The translations under genes were made by a program, and so were the position numbers. Source: GCA-1730015 sp964583825 (GTDB lineage: Bacteria > Pseudomonadota > Gammaproteobacteria > Granulosicoccales > Granulosicoccaceae). Taken from it: DNA of 64,000 bases. Under the pieces are notes generated by a model. That model had not been told where the DNA came from and searched no databases. It saw only the letters and a list, made by a program, of their open reading frames with translations. Location of the stretch: contig CAZOXM010000010.1 in NCBI GenBank assembly GCA_964583825.1, positions 6,494-70,493 of the forward strand, read 5' to 3'. Below are positions 1-9,613 of the stretch, in pieces (the first letter of the stretch is position 1; each line of letters starts with the position of its first letter).

Positions 1-65
1 TCTCCCTCGAAAAGCTCATCTATACCCATAAACTGCGCTTTTTAGGGAGAATTTGCCTTCTCGCT

Positions 66-1919
66 CTACTGGCTGAAAAGCGCTTTTTCGCTATCGCCCA
101 ACTGGCCATGCAGCCATCGACCGCCGTAGACCGAGAGGTGATCCATGTCGGAGTAGAGCAGCCGGTCTTCATCGTAGAGTTGGCTGCTGTCTTCCACCGC
201 GATGTACGGATCGAAAAATTCCGCACCCAGCGCTTCCACGCGTGCCCGGATCGCGTCGTTGTAGGCCGGGTAGCGTTCACTCATGGCCTGCTCGGGTCGG
301 GGACAGCGAATACCGAGGCGGTTGCAGTTTTCAATTTTCGACGGGCTGAAATTCAACAGCGGTGGCTGTGCCATCACGATTACCCGTTCAGATGCGCCCT
401 GTGCCTGCGTGACCAGCTCATCGAGTTCTGCCAAAAATGGTTCTTCACTGAAATTGCTATCCCAGCGGAAGGCGAGAATCGAGATATCTGTGCCGTCGCT
501 TAAATCCTCAAGATAGGCTGACTTGGTGCTGTCGCACTTGGCGGATTGTTGCAGCAGCGAGCAGCCGCCGGAGGCGAACAGCTTTACTCGACTGCCTGTG
601 TCTGATGCGAGGCGGGAAATCAGTTCAAAGTAGTGCTCGGCATGACTGTTACCGTACAACAGTATTTCACGCTCACCGTTGGTATCGCCGCCGGCACAGC
701 CGAGATTCACCAGCGACGGACACTGGTTCTTATCGATGTGACTGAACTGAAAAGTCATATCGATGGTTTCGCTGCTGAACCGCTCCGGCAAGCCCTTCTT
801 CAGAACTACACCGAGTGCGATCAGGGTCAGCAGGGCACTGGGTATCGCAAAATACCAAACCAGTGCTTTTATGCCGTTAATGTTCAGCCGTCGCAGCGGA
901 CGCTCTACCGCGTAGTAGGAAAAGATGCTGAGCGCGAATATGATCGCGAGGCAAATAACCTGTGTACCGGCGGGCAGATGGAGATACCCCTCGGTGGTAT
1001 TTAAAATGTAGCGGGCAAACGCCAGTACCGGCCAGTGAAAGAGATACAGGGAATAGGACAACAGTCCGACCCACACGGCAACCCGGTTTTCCAGCAGGCG
1101 GTTAACCCAGGTACCCTCGCAGTGAATGATCATCGCGATCGGTAGACAGGCCAGCAATGCTGAAAACCCTGGAAAAAGAAATTGTTTATCGAAAAACACG
1201 AGCGTTCCGACGAGAACGACAACGGCTGCGGTGGCCAGCACATCGGAGCGGCTTTTATCAAAAGTACCTTTAGCGTGCACGATGGCCAGTATCGATCCGA
1301 CCAGCAGTTCTCCCATGCGGGTTAACAGAAAGTAGTAGCTCAGTCCTGCCAGGTTACTCTTTCCCGACATATATTCGGCCAGAGCGAAACTCGCAATCGC
1401 AATCACCAGCAGCACCGCAGTCAGGTTGACCTTTAAAAATCGGATGACAAAAATCAGTACCAGAGGCAACACGAAGTAGTATTGCTCCTCGACTGACAGC
1501 GACCAGGTGTGCAGCATCGGCCACTCGGATGAGTCTGATGAAAAGTAGTCACCGGTGCGTAGTGCAAACTGCATGTTCGACACAAACAGCACTGCGCCCA
1601 GCACTGAGATGCCGGTTTTGAAAAAATCGTACGGCAGTAAAATGATGTAGCCTGCAACGAGCGTCAGAATCGACATAAAGTACAGCGGGGGCAGGATGCG
1701 TTTTGAGCGCCGCACGTAGAAATTGATAAACGAGTATTTACCGCTGATAAACTCGGTGTAAACGATCCGTGTGATCAGATATCCCGAGATCACGAAGAAG
1801 ATATCCACTCCGAGATAACCCGCCTTCAGGTAGTGCGGATCGAGGTGGAACAGCAATACAGCCAGCACCGCGATCGCTCTTAACCCGTCGATATCTTTTC
1901 GGTATTGCATGTTATTCAT
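66..1919 (-). CDS. OafA/YrhL-type membrane acyltransferase with C-terminal SGNH domain
   Basis: A 617-residue inner-membrane O-acyltransferase, expected to acetylate or acylate a surface polysaccharide or LPS sugar. The N-terminal two thirds is the acyltransferase-3 domain: it opens with YRKDIDGLRAIAV, has about ten hydrophobic segments, and carries FFVISGYLI and SVEEQYYF, typical of the family. The last 200 residues form an SGNH hydrolase-like domain with GNSHAEHY near residue 425 and DHLSVYGG near 595, supplying the Ser and Asp-His elements. Length is normal for the two-domain subfamily. It is a single gene divergent from the M48 protease. A start at 1910 (second ATG) is equally possible. 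The sugar acceptor cannot be told from sequence. Confidence 0.9.
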   Translation of the reverse strand: MNNMQYRKDIDGLRAIAVLAVLLFHLDPHYLKAGYLGVDIFFVISGYLITRIVYTEFISGKYSFINFYVRRSKRILPPLYFMSILTLVAGYIILLPYDFFKTGISVLGAVLFVSNMQFALRTGDYFSSDSSEWPMLHTWSLSVEEQYYFVLPLVLIFVIRFLKVNLTAVLLVIAIASFALAEYMSGKSNLAGLSYYFLLTRMGELLVGSILAIVHAKGTFDKSRSDVLATAAVVVLVGTLVFFDKQFLFPGFSALLACLPIAMIIHCEGTWVNRLLENRVAVWVGLLSYSLYLFHWPVLAFARYILNTTEGYLHLPAGTQVICLAIIFALSIFSYYAVERPLRRLNINGIKALVWYFAIPSALLTLIALGVVLKKGLPERFSSETIDMTFQFSHIDKNQCPSLVNLGCAGGDTNGEREILLYGNSHAEHYFELISRLASDTGSRVKLFASGGCSLLQQSAKCDSTKSAYLEDLSDGTDISILAFRWDSNFSEEPFLAELDELVTQAQGASERVIVMAQPPLLNFSPSKIENCNRLGIRCPRPEQAMSERYPAYNDAIRARVEALGAEFFDPYIAVEDSSQLYDEDRLLYSDMDHLSVYGGRWLHGQLGDSEKALFSQ

Positions 1920-2424
1920 GGGGACTGAACGTTCTCATGGGAGTGTCACACTGGTGCGTCGCATCTGCAGTGCGACTCGTCACCCTGGTAGGGATGACCG
2001 GAGCAGGTGGTTAGGGTAAGTTTCCGTCTTGCCGAGATCACTGCCGCACGTTTGGCCGGCAACGACCCGGTTCCCCGGGTGTGATGAATCTCGAAAGACA
2101 AAGGCCACGGCACCTCTAATCTGCCCCGCTCCAGAATATTTCGGGCAGAAAGACAGGTTGCCGCCGCCCGTACAGCACACAAGCGGGCTGTTGTGCTGCA
2201 CTACAGTTAGATAAAATTCCGCATGCCCGGCGCGGGCTGTAAGGTAGCGCGGCAAGGCGGCGACAGGGTAGCAATTATCCCGACGGCCAGCGGTGACCGG
2301 ATGGCAATTGGCCGAACGGTCTACCTCGGTAGTATCGGCAGCGGCTGCGCCAATTTAAGTAAATACAGCCAAAAGTCAGTTGCTTATGGCATATTGTTGG
2401 ATAAGTGTTGTCAGGGGTGAAAAA
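1920..2424. other. Intergenic region, no gene recognised
   Basis: About 500 bases between two divergently read genes. Short ORFs exist on both strands, but none has a recognisable product, a good ribosome binding site or gene-like composition. It must contain the promoters of both neighbours; I could not assign them confidently. Confidence 0.5.
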
Positions 2425-3966
2425 ATGAAAAACTGGTTAGCTGTGCTTGTGATTTCGGCGCTCGGTCTCACTGGTTGTGCCACCAACCCGGTTACCGGCA
2501 AGAATGAACTGAGCTTCGTTGGGGAGGATTGGGAACTTTCCGTCGGCAAGCAGCAGTATGCGCCCAGTCGACAGTCGCAGGGCGGCGACTATGTGGCTGA
2601 TCCTCAGGTCCAGGCTTATGTCAACAAAGTAGGGCAGCGGCTCGCTGCGGTCAGCGACCGCCCGTTACCGTACGAATTTAAAGTGATCAACTCCGGGGTG
2701 CCGAATGCGTGGGCGCTGCCCGGAGGAAAAATAGCGATCAATCGCGGCTTGCTCATCAGAATGAAAAGTGAAGCGGAACTGGCTGCCGTGCTGGGACATG
2801 AAATCGTCCACGCCGCCGCCAAACACGGCGCTAAAGGCATGACCCGTGGCGTATTGCTGCAGGGCGGCCTGGTGGCGGCGACCATCGCAAGTTCCGGCAA
2901 AAAGTATTCGGATCTCGCGCAAATGGGAGCCAGCGTTGGTGCACAACTGATCAACACGCGCTACGGTCGGGATGCAGAACGCGAAGCTGACCGCTACGGG
3001 ATCGAGTACATGGTGCGATCCGGCTATGATCCACAGGGTGCGGTAGATCTGCAGGCGACCTTTCTGGAGCTGTCAAAGGACAGCAAGCGAGGCAAGGACT
3101 TCATCAGTGGTTTGTTTGCGAGCCATCCGCCCTCCGAAGAGCGGCTCGCCGCCAACAAAGCGCTGGCGGCGCGCCTGTCGACAGGAGGTGATATCAAAGC
3201 GCGGGAATATCGTCAGAATATCGCTCGACTGCTGCAGACACAGCCCGCCTACGATGCATTCGAAAAGGCACAGAAGGCCGTCGCAGAAAAAGACTACCGG
3301 ACTGCGCGTGCTCTGACCCGCCAGGCGATCGCAAAAGAGCCTGCCGAGGGGCATTTCTACAGTCTGTTGGGTGATATTGATCACCAGCAGAAGGACTATG
3401 CTTCTGCCCGTCGCAATTATGCGCAGGCAATCCGGCTCAATAACGATTTTTTCTATTACCACTTAAAATCGGGCCTTGCCAGTGAAAGCCTGAGAGACTT
3501 CTCTGCGGCGCGACGATCTTTGGCGCGCAGCGTCGAACTGCTGCCCACGGCGAATGCTTACAATGCACTCGGCAACATCGCACGTGCAAATGGACAGATA
3601 GAGGAAGCCGTGGCGCAGTACACGCGTGCTGCCGGGCAGAACAGTCCCGCCGGAAAGGCCGCACTCGGATCGTTGGTTGATTTGGATCTGCCTAACAATC
3701 CGGGCAAGTATGTGGTTGCAAAACATCAGGTTGGCAGTGATGGTGTGCTGCGTGTCCGCATTGCAAACCAAACCCCCAGAGACATTGGCAATATCGCGCT
3801 GCGTATTGTCTACCCGGATGCCAGCGGAAAGATGCGGGATATTACTCGGCGATTGACCGGCGTTCTCGCTGCGGGCAAGGGTGATACCCTTGAAGTTGTG
3901 CGTATCGATCCGGCTTTTGCAAAAAATGTAAAAACCGGCGTTGTCGGTGCCAAAGTCGCGAACTAA
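2425..3966 (+). CDS. M48 family metalloprotease with TPR repeats, BepA-like
   Basis: A 513-residue periplasmic zinc protease resembling BepA (YfgC), which in E. coli takes part in outer-membrane protein assembly and quality control. The start at 2425 is chosen for its AGGGGTG ribosome site; it gives a signal peptide with lipobox-like LTGC followed by ATNPVTGK, the usual opening of this family. The catalytic motif HEIVH lies at residues 125-129 and the third ligand Glu in READRYG near 187. The C-terminal half has TPR-type helical repeats (residues about 275-410) and then a beta-rich tail. It is followed 10 bases later by slyD-like 3977, so the two are probably co-transcribed and both act in protein folding. 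Confidence 0.9.
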   Translation: MKNWLAVLVISALGLTGCATNPVTGKNELSFVGEDWELSVGKQQYAPSRQSQGGDYVADPQVQAYVNKVGQRLAAVSDRPLPYEFKVINSGVPNAWALPGGKIAINRGLLIRMKSEAELAAVLGHEIVHAAAKHGAKGMTRGVLLQGGLVAATIASSGKKYSDLAQMGASVGAQLINTRYGRDAEREADRYGIEYMVRSGYDPQGAVDLQATFLELSKDSKRGKDFISGLFASHPPSEERLAANKALAARLSTGGDIKAREYRQNIARLLQTQPAYDAFEKAQKAVAEKDYRTARALTRQAIAKEPAEGHFYSLLGDIDHQQKDYASARRNYAQAIRLNNDFFYYHLKSGLASESLRDFSAARRSLARSVELLPTANAYNALGNIARANGQIEEAVAQYTRAAGQNSPAGKAALGSLVDLDLPNNPGKYVVAKHQVGSDGVLRVRIANQTPRDIGNIALRIVYPDASGKMRDITRRLTGVLAAGKGDTLEVVRIDPAFAKNVKTGVVGAKVAN

Positions 3967-3976
3967 GTGGATAAAC

Positions 3977-4459
3977 GTGCAAGTAGCTAACAACCGCGTC
4001 GTCGGGTTTCACTACACACTGGAAGAGGTCGGGGGCGACTATCAGGAAGATTCCCGCGGCGGCAATCCGCTCTACTATCTTCATGGTCACCGAGGGATCC
4101 TACCTGGCGTCGAAGAGGCCATGGTCGGTAAAAGTGCCGGAGACCGGTTTTCGGTTACCGTTGAGCCGGCGCTCGGGTACGGGTTGCGCAATGAAAATGG
4201 CATTCAGCGTGTGCCAATCAAACACCTCATCGGGCGCAGGAAACCGCGTGTCGGTGAAATTGTGTCCGTCAATACCGCTCGTGGTGAGATCAGGGCAACG
4301 GTGGTCAAGACTGGTAAGTTCAATGTCGATGTCGATACCAATCACCCGCTGGCCGGCAAGACTCTGATATTCGAGGTTGAAGTGATCGAGGTTCGCGAAG
4401 CCACAATGGAAGAGGTGGCCCACCGGCACGCGCATGGCCCCGATACGCCGCCGCACTAG
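3977..4459 (+). CDS. slyD: FKBP-type peptidyl-prolyl isomerase, SlyD-like
   Basis: Peptidyl-prolyl cis-trans isomerase and chaperone of the SlyD type. The GTG at 3977 is preferred because the protein then begins VQVANNRVVGFHYTLEE, as SlyD proteins do; an ATG at 3941 inside the protease gene would add 12 unrelated residues. FKBP-core residues are present (HGHRGILPGVEEAMVGKSAGD), followed by the inserted-in-flap segment. The C terminus is only modestly His-rich (HRHAHGPDTPPH), much shorter than the metal-binding tail of E. coli SlyD, so nickel storage is doubtful. It lies directly behind the BepA-like protease. Confidence 0.88.
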   Translation: MQVANNRVVGFHYTLEEVGGDYQEDSRGGNPLYYLHGHRGILPGVEEAMVGKSAGDRFSVTVEPALGYGLRNENGIQRVPIKHLIGRRKPRVGEIVSVNTARGEIRATVVKTGKFNVDVDTNHPLAGKTLIFEVEVIEVREATMEEVAHRHAHGPDTPPH

Positions 4460-4721
4460 CTGGGTGATGAAACTGGCTGGATGTTGAGACTGGCACGCCT
4501 GCACTAATCGTCAGATCCACCCCGCCGCTCAGCGATCTGCTCTGCACACGACTCACAGGCCACGATACCCGCAATTTCTGCAATCTGGCACTGGCTGTTG
4601 TGCTCATGCCCTGTATAGTATCAGCGGATTCAATCGAGGCCGGTAGTGCAGTTGCTGCCACACCGTGCGTGGCATGTATTCTGTCCGGTCCGAACCCAAG
4701 CTGATCCCATGAGCCTGATAT
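4460..4721. other. Intergenic region upstream of the ABC transporter
   Basis: About 260 bases. No substrate-binding protein gene is found here although the next two genes are an importer ATPase and permease. A short minus-strand frame with a CESC motif (about 4508-4610) has no usable start codon and is not called. Confidence 0.4.
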
Positions 4722-5519
4722 ATGAGTGATCTTGTCGCAGATTCCATAGATATGACCTTTCGGACGCCCACCGGCGAGTCCGTCCACGCACTGAAAGATG
4801 TGAGCTTTACGCTGCAGCGAGGCGAGCTCCTGTCGGTACTCGGGCCCAGTGGTTGCGGCAAGACGACGCTGCTTAATCTGATTGCAGGCTTTCTGCGTCC
4901 CACGGGTGGCTCGCTGCGTCTTAATGAGCACGAAATCGACGGACCGGGTGTCGAGCGTGGCATGGTATTCCAGCAGGGCGCATTATTCGAATGGCTGACG
5001 GTCGCGGAAAACGTCGACTTCGGGTTGCGAATGAAAAAAAGCAACAAGCGGGAAACCGCTGCGAAAGTCGAGGAGTGGCTCGAAATTGTCGGCCTGCAGG
5101 GGTTTGGCGATACACCAACCTACCAGCTTTCAGGTGGTATGCAGCAGCGTGTTGCACTGGCCCGATGCCTGATCAATGACCCGGATCTGATACTGATGGA
5201 CGAACCGCTGGGTGCGCTCGATGCACTGACGCGTGAAAAAATGCAGTCTCTCGTGCTGAAGATCTGGAAGGAAACCGGCAAGACCATCCTCATCATCACG
5301 CACTCCGTGGAAGAGGCGCTGCTGCTGGGAGAACGACTTTTTGTCATGGCACCGAGGCCCGGGCGGCTGCACAAGGAATATCGACTGCCGTTTGCAGAGA
5401 CGGGGCTCAATGGCGATTTGCGCGATATAAAAAATGACCCTGAGTTCGTGCGATACCGTGAAGAAATACTCTCGATGATCTGGAATATGGAAGAGGAAAT
5501 CATGGGGAAAGTGCTCTGA
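4722..5519 (+). CDS. ABC transporter ATP-binding protein, nitrate/sulfonate/taurine type
   Basis: A 265-residue ATPase of the NitT/TauT importer family, acting on the cytoplasmic face. Walker A is GPSGCGKTT near residue 40, the signature LSGGMQQRVALAR lies near 135, and Walker B LILMDEPLGALD follows. The C-terminal part (residues 215-265) includes the extension seen in TauB-like proteins. Its stop overlaps the permease start (5519), so the two are translationally coupled. No periplasmic binding protein is encoded nearby, so the substrate is unknown. Confidence 0.92.
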   Translation: MSDLVADSIDMTFRTPTGESVHALKDVSFTLQRGELLSVLGPSGCGKTTLLNLIAGFLRPTGGSLRLNEHEIDGPGVERGMVFQQGALFEWLTVAENVDFGLRMKKSNKRETAAKVEEWLEIVGLQGFGDTPTYQLSGGMQQRVALARCLINDPDLILMDEPLGALDALTREKMQSLVLKIWKETGKTILIITHSVEEALLLGERLFVMAPRPGRLHKEYRLPFAETGLNGDLRDIKNDPEFVRYREEILSMIWNMEEEIMGKVL

Positions 5520-7447
5520 TGTTAGACGCTATTGCACAACACCGTGGTTTCATCGTCGGCGCTATCTTTTTGCTGCTGCTTATCGGTTTAATCTGGGCCA
5601 TTATTTACGGTCGGCGGGTCACCAGAACTGAAAAGACCGATGCGGTTTTCGGTAACCCGGAACGCGCCCTCGGCGGCTGGTACTGGGTGTTTGCCGGCGT
5701 GTCCACCATTCTGCTGATCTGGTTTTACTTTTCGTGGGATGCGGCGCGTTCCTATTTCCCGAAAGCGGCCAACGAACTGTGTCAGGTGGCAAAAGTCGAC
5801 ACCGCCATCAACCCGATGCGATCGGTTTTCCCGATTCAGTCGCGTTTGCTAAAGGGGACATCGCTGCTGGCCCGGGACGGCAATCAGTTGCAGAGTTTGA
5901 GGGACGATCTGGCGGGTTTGTCGTTAACGGATCAGGAACAGTCCGACTTTGGCGGCGTGCTCGACAGTCTCGAAGCAGCACTATATTCACTGGCTTCCCC
6001 GGACAATGTTGACCCGGCGGTACAACAGAAACTGTCAGAAATAACCAGCAGAATCGATGATGCCCGCGCGCAGCTTGCAGATCCCGCTTACCCCGGTGAA
6101 CCATCCGCAGCCGAGCTCGCCGAAGCAGCAGCGCAGCCTGGCTGGGGCGAATCGAACACAGAAGTGCCCAACCTGCCAGTGACTGACCGCGGGCGGAAAT
6201 TCAATGCGATGGCCGAGGTCATCGAAGCCATTTCGTCAGACTTCGTAAAGGTTAGGAATCTGAGCGGTGAATTCGAACAACAGATCGATGACATCGAGGC
6301 AAAAATAAAGTCGCTGCAGGCACAGGTGGAAGGCGCCGGGTTGACGCCCGAGGAGCTGCTCGAGCGCGAACAGATGCTCAAGCAGTTCAATAAAATGCTC
6401 AAGCGTATCGACGATGGTACGGTGTTTCCTCCAGGTACACTCGATCCGGTTGAGCAATCAGTGCGTCAGTTTGAAGCCGAGGTGTCGAAACAAAAGGGCA
6501 GCCTGCGATTCATCGATGCCGTGGCAATGCCATCGGGCACCATTGTCGCAGGCAGTACCAATTGCAGCGAGCAGGGCTCCGGTCGCTGGCTGCCGAAACC
6601 GTCAGATACGCTCGGTACCCTGGTGGATCTCTCGCGCCCCAGTGTTGGTTACAAGGGCGTGCCGATGCTCTGGTACAAGCAAAAGCCCGTTGCAGAGATG
6701 GTTGGCTTCTTTATTCCGGACTGGGTCGCTGACATCGTACCCGGGGAGTACCCGCGCCATAAGCCGGACGGGTCAATCGATGAGAATCTGAAATCAAAAG
6801 TACTGGCGGTAGCAACCGGCAACTTCCCGTCTGTTACCGTACCGGTGCCGACCGGACACATCTGGGACTCGATCATGCGCGTCGTGGCGGGTTTGTTCCT
6901 CGGCATAGTGCTTGGCGTGCCCCTGGGTTTGTTCATGGGGCTTTCGCGCTTTGCCAAAGGTTTCTTCGATCCGCTGATCGAACTCTATCGACCAGTGCCA
7001 CCACTTGCGTGGGCGCCGTTGATTCTGACGATCTTCGGTATTCAGGACGATGGAAAAATCTTCCTGCTGTTCATGGTGGCATTTGCGATTATGGTGATCA
7101 GTGCGAGGACCGGTGCCACTGGTACGCAGTTGTCCAAGATTCACGCAGCGCACTCGTTGGGTGCGTCGAGAAAACAGATTATCAGGGAAGTGATATTGCC
7201 GAACTCGCTGCCGGAAATTCTAACCGGCATACGCATATCCATAGGTGTCTGCTGGGGAACACTTGTGGCTGCCGAAATGCTGGCCGGCACCACAGGCATC
7301 GGTTTTGTGGAAAACGTAGCGCGTAAGCAGAGTGACTATGAAATCATCTGGGTCACGATTATTTTGCTCGGTGTGCTTGGGTTGTTGTTCGATCTGATCA
7401 TGCGATGGATCATTAATCGTACAATCCCATGGCGCGGTAAGGGGTAA
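5519..7447 (+). CDS. ABC transporter permease with a very large extra domain, TauC/SsuC type
   Basis: A 642-residue permease; ordinary TauC-type permeases have about 250-280. The conserved permease domain occupies only residues about 440-642, including the EAA loop (HSLGASRKQIIREVILPNSL). Ahead of it are two N-terminal membrane segments (about 12-30 and 52-68) and some 350 residues with little hydrophobicity, predicted to lie outside the membrane. This part has Glu/Gln-rich helical, probably coiled-coil stretches (about 240-330) and a Trp/Pro-rich block before the permease. The coupled ATPase is immediately upstream. One idea is that the added domain recruits or replaces a binding protein; this is inference. 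Confidence 0.88.
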   Translation: MLDAIAQHRGFIVGAIFLLLLIGLIWAIIYGRRVTRTEKTDAVFGNPERALGGWYWVFAGVSTILLIWFYFSWDAARSYFPKAANELCQVAKVDTAINPMRSVFPIQSRLLKGTSLLARDGNQLQSLRDDLAGLSLTDQEQSDFGGVLDSLEAALYSLASPDNVDPAVQQKLSEITSRIDDARAQLADPAYPGEPSAAELAEAAAQPGWGESNTEVPNLPVTDRGRKFNAMAEVIEAISSDFVKVRNLSGEFEQQIDDIEAKIKSLQAQVEGAGLTPEELLEREQMLKQFNKMLKRIDDGTVFPPGTLDPVEQSVRQFEAEVSKQKGSLRFIDAVAMPSGTIVAGSTNCSEQGSGRWLPKPSDTLGTLVDLSRPSVGYKGVPMLWYKQKPVAEMVGFFIPDWVADIVPGEYPRHKPDGSIDENLKSKVLAVATGNFPSVTVPVPTGHIWDSIMRVVAGLFLGIVLGVPLGLFMGLSRFAKGFFDPLIELYRPVPPLAWAPLILTIFGIQDDGKIFLLFMVAFAIMVISARTGATGTQLSKIHAAHSLGASRKQIIREVILPNSLPEILTGIRISIGVCWGTLVAAEMLAGTTGIGFVENVARKQSDYEIIWVTIILLGVLGLLFDLIMRWIINRTIPWRGKG

Positions 7448-7471
7448 AGAAACCCTGTTCAGTTAGGCCAA

Positions 7472-7501
7472 AATCTATCCGCACCGTCGTGCGGGTAGAT
7501 T
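7472..7501. terminator. Hairpin between convergent genes
   Basis: Arms of 13 bases (7472-7484 and 7489-7501) pair fully with one T-G wobble around a CGTC loop. Read on the minus strand the stem runs into TTTTGG. It sits between the stops of the permease (7447) and the TPR gene (7503) and probably ends transcription from both sides. Confidence 0.75.
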
Positions 7502-7502
7502 G

Positions 7503-8048
7503 TTAAATGGTAGTGCCAAGCTTTTTCTCGAGATCTTCGATACTTTTGGTGGCACTCATGTTCTTCGGTGAGATCTCGAGCACCTTTTCAAATGCGTGCA
7601 TGGCTTTTTCATTTTCACCCACCTGCAGCATGATCAGGCCGACGCCGGATAGTGCACCGAAGTGGCGCGGCTCGAGTAACAGCGTCTGCTCGATGTCTTC
7701 CAGAGATTGCTCGTAGTTGCCAAGCAGGTAGTGGACAGTGGCACGGCGGTTCCAGGCTTCCGCGAAATCCGGTTGGTCCTTCACCAGTTTGTCCAGCACG
7801 GCAAGCGCAATGGTGTAGCGGCCGGTGTTCATCGCATCGATCGCGGTTTTCATGCCGGTGCCACCGCTGTCATCGTCCCGCTCGTACCACCGTTTCCAGA
7901 TCTCGGTTTCGATCATGACTGCCTGCTGGGGGTTTTCCGCGGACTTCAACTGTCCAAATAGCTCTGGCAGTGCGTTGTCCTTCTGGTCTGCATAAAGTGC
8001 TGCACTGGTCAGTGTGCTCACCAGCAACAATGTCCGTAGACTTTTCAT
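7503..8048 (-). CDS. Periplasmic TPR-repeat protein
   Basis: A 181-residue exported protein with a clear signal peptide (MKSLRTLLLVSTLTSAALYA) and two to three TPR motifs (residues about 75-170, for example AWNRRATVHYLLGNYEQSLEDIEQTLLL). A good GGGGAGAGAAGAGG ribosome site precedes the ATG. TPR proteins hold partners together; the partner here is unknown. The gene stands alone between a convergent ABC transporter and the LOG gene. Confidence 0.8.
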   Translation of the reverse strand: MKSLRTLLLVSTLTSAALYADQKDNALPELFGQLKSAENPQQAVMIETEIWKRWYERDDDSGGTGMKTAIDAMNTGRYTIALAVLDKLVKDQPDFAEAWNRRATVHYLLGNYEQSLEDIEQTLLLEPRHFGALSGVGLIMLQVGENEKAMHAFEKVLEISPKNMSATKSIEDLEKKLGTTI

Positions 8049-8243
8049 CCTCTTCTCTCCCCAAAATCTGGCGTGTGAAAGGATTTCCTGCGCCTCTATA
8101 TTAGTGGCGTCCGCATATCCGGCAAATTTATGAACTGGTTAACACATTGGAGAACCGTGCCGGAATGGGGATGTCCTTTCCTTACTGGTTTGTTTGTAGT
8201 GACGAGTCCGGTTGATCAGTCATACAGAGGACTGCCGAATTTC

Positions 8244-8846
8244 TTACCTGTTGTTACGCTCGACGGAGCTTTCCAGTTTTTCAGTGATAAATTCCTCAGG
8301 GTTGGCGTTGAAATACACCATCCTGTCGAGTAGCACCGGAATGTCGCTGCCGTGCAGAATATTGTTCCGGTGCCGGGGTTGCAGAAATCGCTCGGAAGTC
8401 GCGTGATCGAGGAATGACAGCAGTGTGTCGTAGAAATTCTCTACATTAAGCAGGGCAGTGGCTTTACGATGCAATTGCAGTTGCTGCCAGGTGCAGATTT
8501 CAATGAGTTCTTCCAGCGTCCCGATGCCACCTGGAAGCGCCAGAAAACCGTCGGCCAGTTCAGCCATTGTTGCTTTGCGCTCGTGCATATCTTTGACCAC
8601 GATCAGTTCGGTCAGACCAGTGTGGCCGATCTCAAACGTAGTGAGATGTTCCGGTATTACACCGTAGGCCCTGCCACCGTTCTGCATGACGGCATCGGCC
8701 AGTGCCCCCATGATACCGATGCTGGCACCGCCGTAGACGAGATCGATCCGGCGCTCTGCCAGGCACTGTCCAAGTGCATGGGCAGTTTCTATATACGCGC
8801 CATTTTTCCCCGGGCTCGATCCACAGAAGACACATAATCGATTCAT
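8244..8846 (-). CDS. LOG family (TIGR00730) nucleotide phosphoribohydrolase
   Basis: A 200-residue Rossmann-fold protein of the LOG/YvdD family, which hydrolyses nucleoside 5'-monophosphates, including cytokinin ribotides, to base plus ribose phosphate. It begins MNRLCVFCGSSPG and has LVYGGASIGIMGALADAV, ERKATMAELADGFLALPGG and GGIGTLEEL, the family's PGGxGTxxE site. Length is typical. The LysE gene starts about 30 bases away on the same strand upstream, so the two may form a unit. Confidence 0.9.
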   Translation of the reverse strand: MNRLCVFCGSSPGKNGAYIETAHALGQCLAERRIDLVYGGASIGIMGALADAVMQNGGRAYGVIPEHLTTFEIGHTGLTELIVVKDMHERKATMAELADGFLALPGGIGTLEELIEICTWQQLQLHRKATALLNVENFYDTLLSFLDHATSERFLQPRHRNNILHGSDIPVLLDRMVYFNANPEEFITEKLESSVERNNR

Positions 8847-8875
8847 GGCGTTACTTGCTCAGCGGGTTGCTCAGG

Positions 8876-9472
8876 CTATTGGTGATTTTGCGAGTAGTAA
8901 GCGAGTATAACAACAGACACCAGCGCTGCTGCCATCAGTATGTTAATCCGTCTTTGAGTGGCTGGCTCGGGCGCCAGTTTCTTCAGGCTGATGCCTGCAA
9001 ACAACCAGAGGAAGTGAATCGGCACCCAGATCGCATTGATAATGGCGAATTTTACGATGGTTTCTATCCAGAGGCTGCTGTAACCGAAATCGTAACCTGA
9101 GAAGAGCGTGGTATTGACGATGTAGGCTTTCGGGTTGATGGTTTGCAGAAGTATACCGTCGACAATCGAAGGTGGCTTTGTTGCGCGGATGAACTCGACT
9201 TTCGACCCTGATAAAGCAATTCTCAACGCAAGATACAACAAGTAGCTCGTCGAACAGACCAGCAGCACAATTCTGATCCACGGTATGGAAAACAGCAGCG
9301 CTGCCAGCCCGGTCACCACAGCGAGTGCCACCAGATTGGTCCCGATAAATAAGCCGACGATGTACCGGGTACCGGCGTTCTGACCAAATGCTGCACCTAC
9401 ACCCGCCGTGGAAAGTACACCTGGTCCGGGGGTGATCAACAGCAGAAACACGGAAGTGATAAAGAGTGACAC
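8876..9472 (-). CDS. LysE/RhtB family amino acid exporter
   Basis: A 198-residue inner-membrane protein with six hydrophobic segments. The N-terminal LLLITPGPGVL matches the TPGP signature of LysE/RhtB exporters, and NPKAYIVNTTLF matches the conserved NPK segment. Such proteins export amino acids or homoserine lactones. The start is a GTG. It lies ahead of the LOG gene on the minus strand with a 29-base gap. Confidence 0.88.
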   Translation of the reverse strand: MSLFITSVFLLLITPGPGVLSTAGVGAAFGQNAGTRYIVGLFIGTNLVALAVVTGLAALLFSIPWIRIVLLVCSTSYLLYLALRIALSGSKVEFIRATKPPSIVDGILLQTINPKAYIVNTTLFSGYDFGYSSLWIETIVKFAIINAIWVPIHFLWLFAGISLKKLAPEPATQRRINILMAAALVSVVILAYYSQNHQ

Positions 9473-9613
9473 TTTAATGCTGCCTTGAGGGTAGCCTCAA
9501 GTCTACACCACTCTGCATGGTGCATGGCAAACCCCCACTGGCGGACAGTCCCGGCTGCACGCAATTACCGCTGGTAGAAGCGTTTCGGTAACCGCGCGTG
9601 CCTGCTACCGGTG

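Noticed and set aside
1946..2255. Two overlapping minus-strand ORFs upstream of the M48 gene
   Set aside because: No ribosome sites, no recognisable product, and they lie in a divergent promoter region.
4508..4615. Small minus-strand zinc-finger-like ORF with CESC
   Set aside because: The frame is closed by a stop just upstream and has no ATG, GTG or TTG start at a sensible place.
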